Both the position numbers and the translations under genes were made by a program. Below are positions 8,738-16,923 of a DNA stretch of 64,000 bases, in pieces. The stretch spans positions 62,001 through 126,000 of the forward strand of contig NZ_CAAAIA010000008.1 in assembly GCF_900639875.1 (NCBI RefSeq), in the 5' to 3' direction. Every line of letters starts with the position of its first letter. The first letter of the stretch is position 1. The notes under the pieces are model-generated. The model saw only the letters and a list, made by a program, of their open reading frames with translations, did no database searches and had not been told where the DNA came from. Source of the stretch: Legionella impletisoli (GTDB lineage Bacteria > Pseudomonadota > Gammaproteobacteria > Legionellales > Legionellaceae).

Positions 8738-8761
8738 AAAATCGTTATTGGTGACGATTTT
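8738..8761 (+). promoter_or_regulatory. 5' UTR hairpin just before the second icmD ribosome site
   Basis: AAAATCGT (8738-8745) pairs with ACGATTTT (8754-8761), leaving an 8-nt loop. The stem ends 5 nt before the strong SD AGGGGGT (8767-8773). It could set translation efficiency or mRNA stability. No known riboswitch family was recognised. Confidence 0.45.
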
Positions 8762-8778
8762 GTTTTAGGGGGTATAAA

Positions 8779-9168
8779 GTGAAATTTAAGATCAATCGTT
8801 CAAGCATGTTTAAATTTGGTATTTTATGCTTGGTACCCATTGGTTTATTAATCGCATCAGGAGATGCAATGGCTGCAGCCACTACTGTTGGCGCTATGGC
8901 ATCTCAAATTGTGAAGTCCTTTGAAAACCTGGCAAAATTAATTACGGCAAGTTCTTATTTAGCAGGTCTTGGATTTTCAATTGGCGCGATTATGAAGTTT
9001 AAACAACATAAAGATAATCCAACTCAAATTCCGATTGGTACACCAATTGCCTTAGTGTTTATCGCAGCGGCTTTATTATTCTTACCGACGATTTTAGGTG
9101 TCGCAGGTGGAACCATGTTTGGCCAAGGTGCTACAACGGCAGGGCCTGGTGGTACTGTATTTAAATAA
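8779..9168 (+). CDS. DotP/IcmD, second copy
   Basis: A 129-residue paralogue of the gene at 8211. The mature parts are about 80% identical by eye, and the central motif KFKQHKDNPTQIPIGTPIAL is unchanged. Leaders and C-terminal tails differ (TMFGQGATTAGPGGTVFK here). Many third-codon differences show that the duplication is not recent and that both copies are under protein-level selection. Translation starts at GTG 8779 behind AGGGGGT. It has its own candidate promoter and a strong terminator, so it can be expressed as a separate transcript. It probably acts in the Dot/Icm machine. A specialised or condition-specific role is inference. Confidence 0.92.
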   Translation: MKFKINRSSMFKFGILCLVPIGLLIASGDAMAAATTVGAMASQIVKSFENLAKLITASSYLAGLGFSIGAIMKFKQHKDNPTQIPIGTPIALVFIAAALLFLPTILGVAGGTMFGQGATTAGPGGTVFK

Positions 9169-9181
9169 TAAGGATTATCTC

Positions 9182-9210
9182 CCCCAGAACCTCGCGTTCT
9201 GGGGTTTTTT
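9182..9210 (+). terminator. Intrinsic terminator after the second icmD
   Basis: A 9-bp GC-rich stem (CCCCAGAAC 9182-9190 with GTTCTGGGG 9196-9204) with a 5-nt loop is followed directly by six T, then more T-rich sequence. It separates icmD from icmJ-icmB, which must have their own start of transcription or depend on read-through. Confidence 0.93.
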
Positions 9211-9281
9211 ATTTTATTTTAATGATTGGGAAAGTTTCTCAAGTCTCTACAAATATAATCATTCATCCGTGAGCTGATTTA

Positions 9282-9911
9282 ATGACTGGTAAGCATGAGC
9301 GCTACGAATTAAAACTGACTGCAAGTCCCGGCTCCTGGCGTCTTTATTCAGCTAGAAAAGCTGATCCACGTTTCAAATCTTATGAGCAAAAAATTTTTCA
9401 ACGCGATCGTTATACGTGTCAGTTCTGTGGTTTTCAGGCCAGGATGTATCAAGAGGTGATTAATCTCGATGGTAATTATACCAATAATCGCTTATCCAAT
9501 ATGGCCACAGCCTGTTGCTTTTGCTCGCAATGTTTTTTTATTGAGTCTGTCGGTGTGGGGGGGTATGGTGGTGGCACTCTGATTTATCTTCCCGAATTAT
9601 CTCAGGAGGAACTCAATAGCTTTTGTCATGTCTTATTTTGTGCAATTACAAATGATACTGGTTATAAAAATACGGCGCAGACGCTCTATCGTAGTTTAAA
9701 GTTCCGTTCGCAAACAGTAGAAGAAAAATTTGGTGAAGGAACAAGCGACCCTGCCATTTTAGGGCACTTAATGATTGATTCTGGTCATTATGATGATGAC
9801 ACAGCAAGCAAAATTTTTAAAAATATTTGTTTATTGCCATCGAGGGCAAAATTTCGAAAACAAATTGAACACTGGGCTGCAAGTGCATTGGAAGAAATTT
9901 CAGAAAAATAG
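9282..9911 (+). CDS. dotN: DotN/IcmJ, zinc-binding adaptor of the coupling complex
   Basis: A 209-residue protein, the family size. It carries an HNH-like zinc-binding region: CQFCGF (about residues 45-50) and ACCFCSQC (about 76-83) supply Cys pairs. DotN binds the C-terminal region of DotL and helps assemble the effector-recruiting coupling complex in L. pneumophila. ATG 9282 has only a weak upstream SD. It is followed 11 bp later by dotO, with which it probably forms an operon downstream of the terminator at 9182. Confidence 0.92.
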   Translation: MTGKHERYELKLTASPGSWRLYSARKADPRFKSYEQKIFQRDRYTCQFCGFQARMYQEVINLDGNYTNNRLSNMATACCFCSQCFFIESVGVGGYGGGTLIYLPELSQEELNSFCHVLFCAITNDTGYKNTAQTLYRSLKFRSQTVEEKFGEGTSDPAILGHLMIDSGHYDDDTASKIFKNICLLPSRAKFRKQIEHWAASALEEISEK

Positions 9912-9922
9912 GGTGGACAAGC

Positions 9923-12900
9923 ATGGGGAAATGGGCGGATTCATTTTTTGAGGGCGTGGATACCTTCTTTGCCTGGTTAAGTACTTCTTTGAAACAAACG
10001 ACTGAATCTTATTGTGAACTGGAAACAGCAGATAGCCCCACCGTATTAGTGAATCATGATGGTTCTTTGCTTTCAATTCTTCAGGTGGAGGGTGTCACGG
10101 CACTTGTTGGTGCGGATGAGTTTGAACGATTGGTAGAAGGTTTGACCAATGCCTTGCAGACTGCCATGGGGCGGCCTGGGCATGCACTTCAGGTATATTT
10201 TAGCCACGATAAGCAGAATATTAAAAAGGTAATCAAAGATATTTATGCCCCAGCAGAAGCAACGGCTAAACGCTTAGAACTGAATCTAGATGATTTATTT
10301 AACGAGCGTGTCAATTATTTAGCTCAATATTGTGCTGAAGAGCGCACTTATTTTGTGCTATATACGCGCCCTTTTAATCTTCCTAAGGATCAATTAAAAG
10401 CAGCAAATAAAGCTAAGCTTAAAATGATCCAAGAGAAAAAAGCGCCTTCTTTTAAAAATACACAAACTATATACGCTGCAATACCAGAGCTTAGAGATAC
10501 CCATAGCGCTTATGTACGCTCAGTGATGAACGATTTAGATTCTCTAAACATCATGGTTTCATTAATGGATGTACACGAGGCTGTTCGCGCGATTCGTGTG
10601 ACGGCTGATCCTGATTTTACCTCACATGACTGGCAGGCAACGCTTCCAGGCGATATGATTCGCGCGCGCGAGTTAAATAATTTTGAAGGCGACCCATCTG
10701 ATTTATTATGGCCGTCATTAGCGAAACAAGTTATCCCACGTGATGCTGAAATCATTGATCGTAGAACCGTTCAAGTAGGAGATAAACTTTATTCGTGTGT
10801 ATACATTGATCTATTTCCTAAAGATATCAGGCCGTTTCTAACGTTATTTTCGAGAATTTTACCCACGCACGTGCCGTGGCGAATTTCTTATTTGCTTGAA
10901 AGCGAAGGGCTAGAAACAGTCAAGTTAAAAGGATTACTTGCTGCTATTTTAAGTTTTTCATCCGCACAAAATCGTCTCATTAGCGATTCGGTGAATTTAT
11001 TAAAATACCTACAGATCAACACAGATGAAGCGCTTATTCGCTTACGCGTGGTGGTTTCTACTTGGGCTCCGGAAGGAAATATTCCTTTATTACGTCGCCG
11101 CAGTTCTGAGTTAGTCAAAGCGGTAGAGGGTTGGGGCTCGACGGATGTTTCTGAGATCTGTGGCGATCCTTTTGCTGGATTTGTAGCAAGCATGCTCGCA
11201 ACTACCTTACAAAGTCCTGCTGTTCCTTCTGTTGCACCATTATCAGACGTGGTGGCTATGCTTCCTATCACGCGGCCAGCATCTCCTTGGCATACGGGTG
11301 CCTTGATGTATCGTTCACCAGATGGCAAGCCTTGGCCATATCAGCCTGGCTCCAATCAGCAAACAACCTGGATTGATTTGGTGTATGCACGACCTGGATC
11401 AGGTAAATCCGTTTTATCCAATGCTCAAAACTTGGCTTTGTGCTTATCCGGTGGAATTACTCGCTTACCACGGATTGCGATTATTGATATTGGACCTTCG
11501 AGCAGTGGTTTAATTTCATTATTAAGAGAAGCATTACCTTCTTCCAAAAGGCATTATGTTGCGTATCATCGTTTAAGAATGTCGCCAGAATATTCTATTA
11601 ACCCGTTTGATACACAGTTAGGATGTCGTTATCCAACTGCTTTAGAACGTTCATTTTTGGTGAATTTTTTAACGCTTTTAACGACGCCATTAGGCGCTGA
11701 AAAAGCCTATGATGGTATGGCGGATTTGAACGGAATGGTGGTGGATGAGCTTTATAAGAGCTTTTCTGATGAGTTTAATCCGACCCCTTATGCGCCAGGC
11801 GTTGAAGAATTCATTGATAGTATTTTAGAAGAAATAGGCTTTGTGCGTGATTCGAAAACCACATGGTGGGAAGTGACGGATGCTTTGTATTCGGCTGGGT
11901 TTGTTCACGAAGCAATGCTTGCACAACGTTATGCGATGCCACTTCTTGCTGATGCAGCATCTATTTGTCGAACCCCCTCAATTGAAGACTTGTATGGAAA
12001 AGTGACCGCACCAACCGGTGAATCCTTAATTAGTGCGTTTTCACGTATGATTTCTGGCGCCGTTCGTGAATATCCAATTTTATCTCGCATCACAGCGTTT
12101 GATATTGGCGATGCGAGAGTGGTGTCCTTAGATTTGGATGAAGTCGCTAAGAGTGGAGGCGACGCGGCAGATCGCCAAACAGCCGTTATGTATATGCTCG
12201 CGCGTTATGTATTAGCGCGTCATTATTACTTAACCGAAGAAAGTTTAACCAATGTTCCTGAACAATACCGTGGTTATCATAAAGACCGCGTTTCTGAAAT
12301 TCGTGAAGATCCAAAAAGAATTGTTTATGATGAATTTCACCGAACCTCAAAATCGGCTGCTGTGCGTGATCAGGTTATTATTGATATGCGTGAGGGACGA
12401 AAGTGGAAGGTTCAGATTTCCTTGCTGTCTCAATCGGTGGATGATTTTGATCCAGTCATGATTGATTTTGCGACATCGATATACATCATGGATGCAGGTC
12501 CCTCACAGGCCATTGAAAAAACCACTCGTATTTTTGGTTTATCTGAAACAGCAAAAACTGCCTTAAGAACCCGTGTCCACGGCCCACGGCAGGGGGGCGC
12601 GACCTTTCTTGCCCAATTCGCAACCAAACAGGGTGTAAATGTTCAATTATTAACTCTGACACTCGGGCCTATTGAATTGTGGGCGTTTAGTACCACAGCA
12701 GAGGATGCAGCGGTCCGTAATCAACTTTACCGCCATATTGGACCCGCTGAAACCCGTCGTTTCTTAGCAACCCTTTTCCCTAGTGGTAGTGTCACTAAGG
12801 AGCTGTCTGCGAGATTAGATACCTTAAAAGCAGAAGGTGGATTTATCGAAGAAGAGGGACAAATGAGTGTCGTTGAAGAGCTCGTAGAAGATATTTTAGC

Positions 12901-12955
12901 TGCTTACGCTAAGGATCCTGAAAGTAAGAGTTTGCCTGCCAAAGTCCGCTCATGA
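9923..12955 (+). CDS. dotO: DotO/IcmB, VirB4-like T4BSS ATPase
   Basis: A 1010-residue cytoplasmic ATPase, the family length. Walker A ARPGSGKSVL lies near residue 490 and Walker B RIVYDEFHR near residue 800. The N-terminal half is the VirB4-like membrane-docking region. With DotB it powers assembly and substrate transfer at the Dot/Icm inner-membrane complex. The SD AGGGTGG precedes ATG 9923. It is the last + strand gene of the Dot/Icm block, and icmF approaches it from the other strand. Confidence 0.96.
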   Translation: MGKWADSFFEGVDTFFAWLSTSLKQTTESYCELETADSPTVLVNHDGSLLSILQVEGVTALVGADEFERLVEGLTNALQTAMGRPGHALQVYFSHDKQNIKKVIKDIYAPAEATAKRLELNLDDLFNERVNYLAQYCAEERTYFVLYTRPFNLPKDQLKAANKAKLKMIQEKKAPSFKNTQTIYAAIPELRDTHSAYVRSVMNDLDSLNIMVSLMDVHEAVRAIRVTADPDFTSHDWQATLPGDMIRARELNNFEGDPSDLLWPSLAKQVIPRDAEIIDRRTVQVGDKLYSCVYIDLFPKDIRPFLTLFSRILPTHVPWRISYLLESEGLETVKLKGLLAAILSFSSAQNRLISDSVNLLKYLQINTDEALIRLRVVVSTWAPEGNIPLLRRRSSELVKAVEGWGSTDVSEICGDPFAGFVASMLATTLQSPAVPSVAPLSDVVAMLPITRPASPWHTGALMYRSPDGKPWPYQPGSNQQTTWIDLVYARPGSGKSVLSNAQNLALCLSGGITRLPRIAIIDIGPSSSGLISLLREALPSSKRHYVAYHRLRMSPEYSINPFDTQLGCRYPTALERSFLVNFLTLLTTPLGAEKAYDGMADLNGMVVDELYKSFSDEFNPTPYAPGVEEFIDSILEEIGFVRDSKTTWWEVTDALYSAGFVHEAMLAQRYAMPLLADAASICRTPSIEDLYGKVTAPTGESLISAFSRMISGAVREYPILSRITAFDIGDARVVSLDLDEVAKSGGDAADRQTAVMYMLARYVLARHYYLTEESLTNVPEQYRGYHKDRVSEIREDPKRIVYDEFHRTSKSAAVRDQVIIDMREGRKWKVQISLLSQSVDDFDPVMIDFATSIYIMDAGPSQAIEKTTRIFGLSETAKTALRTRVHGPRQGGATFLAQFATKQGVNVQLLTLTLGPIELWAFSTTAEDAAVRNQLYRHIGPAETRRFLATLFPSGSVTKELSARLDTLKAEGGFIEEEGQMSVVEELVEDILAAYAKDPESKSLPAKVRS

Positions 12956-13026
12956 GGGCAAGGCTAAAAAACGTTTGTTTTACAAGTTCAGATCAGTAAG
13001 GGCTGTTTGCTATTTTAGCAGGCAGC

Positions 13027-13062
13027 TATACTTCGCCGCAGAGTGTGACCGCGCGAAGTATA
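13027..13062. other. Inverted repeat between convergent dotO and icmF
   Basis: TATACTTCGC (13027-13036) pairs with GCGAAGTATA (13053-13062). It lies in the 108-bp gap between the convergent stops and could end transcription from both sides as a hairpin. No clear T-run follows on either strand, so its terminator role is uncertain. Confidence 0.45.
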
Positions 13063-13063
13063 A

Positions 13064-15982
13064 CTAAGCGATATATTCAGGTAACTTAAATCCGTTTAAA
13101 ATTCCAGGAATGAAGGGATTGATTTGGTTACTTGTTTTTAAGATATATCGTCCTGAGTTTCCGTTCAGTTCAAATAGAATTTGTAATCGGGAGCTATCTT
13201 GTTCATCAACCAACACATTTACTTTTTGTAGCATCCTAAAAAAGCCCCAAATCCCTGTTTCATCGAGCTCATAATGTTCCCCTTCAATGGTATTTAGCGC
13301 TAAAGAGGCATTTTGCTCAGGCCAATAAAAACGAGCAAAGGATTCGGTATTTTGATTATCTTTTAATCGTAGATTTCCTATACTCAGTTGTAAATCGGAT
13401 ACGACTGGATCAAGGCCAATTTTTTGCAAGCTGAATTCAATTTTACATTGCTCACTTTGCGAGGGGAAGAACATATTGGTGATGACATTCGTCCTCATAA
13501 GCTCTTCAAGTGTTTCAGGGGGGAAGGGAAGAACGTAATTATTTAATTCTTTAGGTTGCCATTCTGCCCTAGAGGTATCCAAAAATGGTTTCACATAGGT
13601 ATCCATAAACTGATTGAGTAAACCATGCGTTGCAAAAAAACGTTCAAAATCGTTTAAGCTAACCTCATCTTGTTGCGTAGGATCAAACGGGAATCTAGCT
13701 TCAATTTGATTTTTATAATAATTAAATACAGTCAATTGCCATTGTTGGTTGATATAATTTCTAGTGTCACGAATTAACAAATACCATAATTCGCTGGCTA
13801 TTTGATTAGCCCAGTTTGAAACAGGTTCTGGTAGATGTTTAGCCCGATTAAAAAGTGCACTTAAAGGATTAGCTAACGTATCGCCATTAAAACGGGCTCT
13901 AGCCAACGTAAAAGCCGTTTTGCCTTGGTCATTAATTAAAGATAAGGTATTGAGGAAGGCTTCTAGTTCACTTAGATTGGAAGATAATTCATTGAGTGCG
14001 GTTTGTCCCAACAAGTTAAGTTGGGTAAATTGGCTCGCAATTTCTTGATTAAATAAACTGGCGTTTTCTCCATGATCTGGGCTCGTTTGCTGCTGAATAA
14101 ATGAAATTAGCTGAGGAAGAGAGTTAGTCTGCTGCAAAATCTTGGTGAGTTGATGTGCTTGTTGATAATCTTGAAAATGCAACGGTTGAGTTTGATTAAT
14201 AAAATGCTGCCACCAAGTCACATATTCATAACAATAAGCTTGTTGGATGGCATTGGTCATGGACGTGATGTCATTTCGACCCAATACCCAATGTTCTAAC
14301 TGTAATGTTTGAATAATCTTAGGCAGTTGCTGTATCGTTTCTGTGAATCCTGCTTTGGTAAGATAAAACGGCAATTCTTGATTGGATAACTGAAACCCTT
14401 CAAAAACGATTGGACTGACTTGCTTTGTAAAATGTTCTTTGGTTAATGAGTAAAATAAATAACTGGCTGGTAAGGCATTTAGATAATTTCTCGTATCACT
14501 AACGAATTGGGGGTTGATGGCAAAAGGCTGCATCGGTTCGCGCAATATTTGTTGAAGTAATGCTATTTTTTTATTGCGCTGCTCAAGCGGTGTCTCACGC
14601 CACTTATTGTTAAACCAGTCCATTACCGTCGTTTGGGAATACCTAGTCGGATCAGACAGCATGATATAAACTTTTAATGCTTGATACCGATTGGCATTTG
14701 TTCCCTGGGGATTTAGCATTTCAAGCTCTATTTCATTTAAAATAGTTGGGAGGAAATTGCCGAGTATTCGTTGTTGGGTATTTTCTTTAAGCTTCGTTTT
14801 TAAATACTGCAGTGTTGGAAAAGAAAAGGCATTCACTGAAATACGCTCCAACGCATTCGATGCATTTGCAAGGTGAAACACGGCAGGAGAGTGATTTTCT
14901 GGCTCACGAGCCATCGTTTCAAACATCAAAAGCTCTTTACTGACTTCATCAAGTACATTAGATGATTTGAAGTGATTGTAGCCAACCCATATTAAACTTA
15001 ATCCGATTATACTAGATAGAAAGATTATCGGTCGGGTTGCAGTATAATGAACGGGTATGGATTGTTTCGTCAGTTTTTGAAATGCTGCAAGAGCTCCATC
15101 CACAAAGTAGGCTCTATAGTTCACCGGTTGATGGTATTTATCTTGAACAGAAAGCGCATATTCATGTTTTATTTTGGTGTTTAGCCTATCTTGACTTAAA
15201 CCTCCCTGTTCAGCACTTGTCAAATAAATCGCTTTGATCTGGAAATATTGAAGCGGAATGGCCTGAAGAAATAGCTGGATCGACAATTTCAAGCTGCTGA
15301 ATTGTAAGGGAAATTCCCGAATTAACGTGCGCTTAATGCTTGAGCGTACAGGATGTACTTTTGAAATAACTTGTTGATTTAGCCGTTCAATTAAATAATC
15401 AAATTGCTCACGGTATTGTTTTAAAAATAACGTTTGTCCTTTAGGCAGGAACAGCGAAAATCCTAACGGTTTAGTCAATTCGTTGTGATGGTCGTTTTGA
15501 TAAAATTCACAAAAACCAGCCAGGCTATCTAGTTTTGTAAATAAAATAGCTAAGCTAACGGAGTAACCTAAACTACTGCCAAAGCGTTTTAAGAGTTGAA
15601 CATGATGTTGGCTCATTTCAGTAAGATGATCTGGGGTGCTGTTAAAGAGCTCATTAATATCAACACACAAAAGAATCCCGTTTATTTTGAAATGGCGATG
15701 ACAACGATTTAATTGTTTTAATGAATTTTGCAATAAATGTTTGCTTTGATTAAGCCAGTTTTCATTCAGTTCAATCAGTATTCCGTTTTCGTTATAATAA
15801 ATTTCCGATGAAATACTTGAATCAACTGAGATATGCTGCAAGTTGCTTTGACGAAGAAGGGTTGATTTTCCTTGTGCTGCTTTCCCAATCACCAGGGTAA
15901 AGGAATACGCTTGCTCCTGTGATTTTAGTTGCGTAAATAATTTTTTTAGGGCATTACATAATGCGATTAATGATTGATCCAT
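13064..15982 (-). CDS. icmF: IcmF, TssM-like inner-membrane protein of the Dot/Icm system
   Basis: A 972-residue protein, matching the length of L. pneumophila IcmF and shorter than typical T6SS TssM (about 1100-1200). An intact Walker A (GKAAQGKS, residues 33-40) is followed by a GTPase-like N-domain, one membrane helix (about 318-338) and a long periplasmic region. IcmF and DotU stabilise the Dot/Icm core and help target it to the pole. Homologues TssM and TssL form the T6SS membrane complex. The start overlaps the dotU stop by 1 nt (TAATG). The next accessory genes are T6SS genes, so a shared role is possible but unproven. Confidence 0.9.
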   Translation of the reverse strand: MDQSLIALCNALKKLFTQLKSQEQAYSFTLVIGKAAQGKSTLLRQSNLQHISVDSSISSEIYYNENGILIELNENWLNQSKHLLQNSLKQLNRCHRHFKINGILLCVDINELFNSTPDHLTEMSQHHVQLLKRFGSSLGYSVSLAILFTKLDSLAGFCEFYQNDHHNELTKPLGFSLFLPKGQTLFLKQYREQFDYLIERLNQQVISKVHPVRSSIKRTLIREFPLQFSSLKLSIQLFLQAIPLQYFQIKAIYLTSAEQGGLSQDRLNTKIKHEYALSVQDKYHQPVNYRAYFVDGALAAFQKLTKQSIPVHYTATRPIIFLSSIIGLSLIWVGYNHFKSSNVLDEVSKELLMFETMAREPENHSPAVFHLANASNALERISVNAFSFPTLQYLKTKLKENTQQRILGNFLPTILNEIELEMLNPQGTNANRYQALKVYIMLSDPTRYSQTTVMDWFNNKWRETPLEQRNKKIALLQQILREPMQPFAINPQFVSDTRNYLNALPASYLFYSLTKEHFTKQVSPIVFEGFQLSNQELPFYLTKAGFTETIQQLPKIIQTLQLEHWVLGRNDITSMTNAIQQAYCYEYVTWWQHFINQTQPLHFQDYQQAHQLTKILQQTNSLPQLISFIQQQTSPDHGENASLFNQEIASQFTQLNLLGQTALNELSSNLSELEAFLNTLSLINDQGKTAFTLARARFNGDTLANPLSALFNRAKHLPEPVSNWANQIASELWYLLIRDTRNYINQQWQLTVFNYYKNQIEARFPFDPTQQDEVSLNDFERFFATHGLLNQFMDTYVKPFLDTSRAEWQPKELNNYVLPFPPETLEELMRTNVITNMFFPSQSEQCKIEFSLQKIGLDPVVSDLQLSIGNLRLKDNQNTESFARFYWPEQNASLALNTIEGEHYELDETGIWGFFRMLQKVNVLVDEQDSSRLQILFELNGNSGRYILKTSNQINPFIPGILNGFKLPEYIA

Positions 15983-16767
15983 TAATAATCCAAACTAGCC
16001 AGTAAAGTGTGTCCTTTAATTACATTTTTTGCTTTATGTTCAAGAAGAATATTACTGAATAAATATACCGCGATCAAAACACCTACGGCTAAAACTCCCA
16101 CGGTCAAGAGTGACTTATGATTCGAAGACGTATGTGTTGTTGCACTTTGCTCTTTAAATAAATGCAACGGTTTATGAACTCGGTGTATTTGAATGACTTG
16201 ATAGACTTCTTCAATTAAATTATCTAAGGCTTGCCGGCCATCTGGCTTTAAATGATATTCGCCTTCAAACCCTGCAATTAGGCAATAGTAGGCGAGCTCT
16301 AACAAGTCCAAATATTGATTGGCGTGATCTTTTAGATAAAGGGTAATTTCAAAAAATCGTTTCTGTGGCCCTTCATCATCCAGAGCGGAAGGAGTAAATG
16401 CTTTAAATTCCGCCGGAGTCCCATACACCCGCAAGTAGTTTTTTCCAAGTAACTCATCAATGGTTGCAGACAAAAGATATTTTGCAATGATAATCAATTC
16501 ATTGGCATATTCTTGACCAAGGAGCCGGCTGTGAAAGGCATGAATTTCATGTTCTATATTCTTTCGAATTTCTTCAACAGGCGGCATAGTTTGAGTTACG
16601 CAAAGCCGTTCAAGTAAAGAAAAAAGAGGGCCGGCTGCTGCGATGACAGGGTTTGTTGCCGAAGAGGCAATAAATAATTTTGAACGATAATACCCTTGAG
16701 GAACACGATGCTTCTCAGGAACTGCAAATCGGCTTACAAGCGAGGCCGAATAGGGTTCGGCAATCAT
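15982..16767 (-). CDS. dotU: DotU/IcmH, TssL-like inner-membrane protein of the Dot/Icm system
   Basis: A 261-residue protein with a cytoplasmic helical DotU domain (signature ATNPVIAAAGPLFSLLERL, about residues 37-55) and one C-terminal membrane helix (about 222-246), as in TssL/DotU proteins. ATG 16767 has AGGAG 8 nt upstream. It forms a two-gene operon with icmF. The 261-residue length equals that of the L. pneumophila protein. No peptidoglycan-binding extension is present. Confidence 0.9.
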   Translation of the reverse strand: MIAEPYSASLVSRFAVPEKHRVPQGYYRSKLFIASSATNPVIAAAGPLFSLLERLCVTQTMPPVEEIRKNIEHEIHAFHSRLLGQEYANELIIIAKYLLSATIDELLGKNYLRVYGTPAEFKAFTPSALDDEGPQKRFFEITLYLKDHANQYLDLLELAYYCLIAGFEGEYHLKPDGRQALDNLIEEVYQVIQIHRVHKPLHLFKEQSATTHTSSNHKSLLTVGVLAVGVLIAVYLFSNILLEHKAKNVIKGHTLLASLDY

Positions 16768-16923
16768 GATGTAACTCCTAATGGTGAGTCCTGTTAAAGT
16801 CGCAGAAAATCAATAAGAAACTATGATGATACGTGATCTGAATCAAGTCATCAATGGCTTTCAAGAGAGGATAGGAGCCCCCCTTTTTTTATTGTTTTGC
16901 ACGAGTAATCTTTTGTTTCTTAT

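Noticed and set aside
13064-16767. IcmF and DotU as dedicated T6SS TssM and TssL
   Set aside because: Not adopted as the main call. Lengths (972 and 261 residues), position next to icmB and the DotU signature fit Dot/Icm. The shared-use idea is kept only as a hypothesis.
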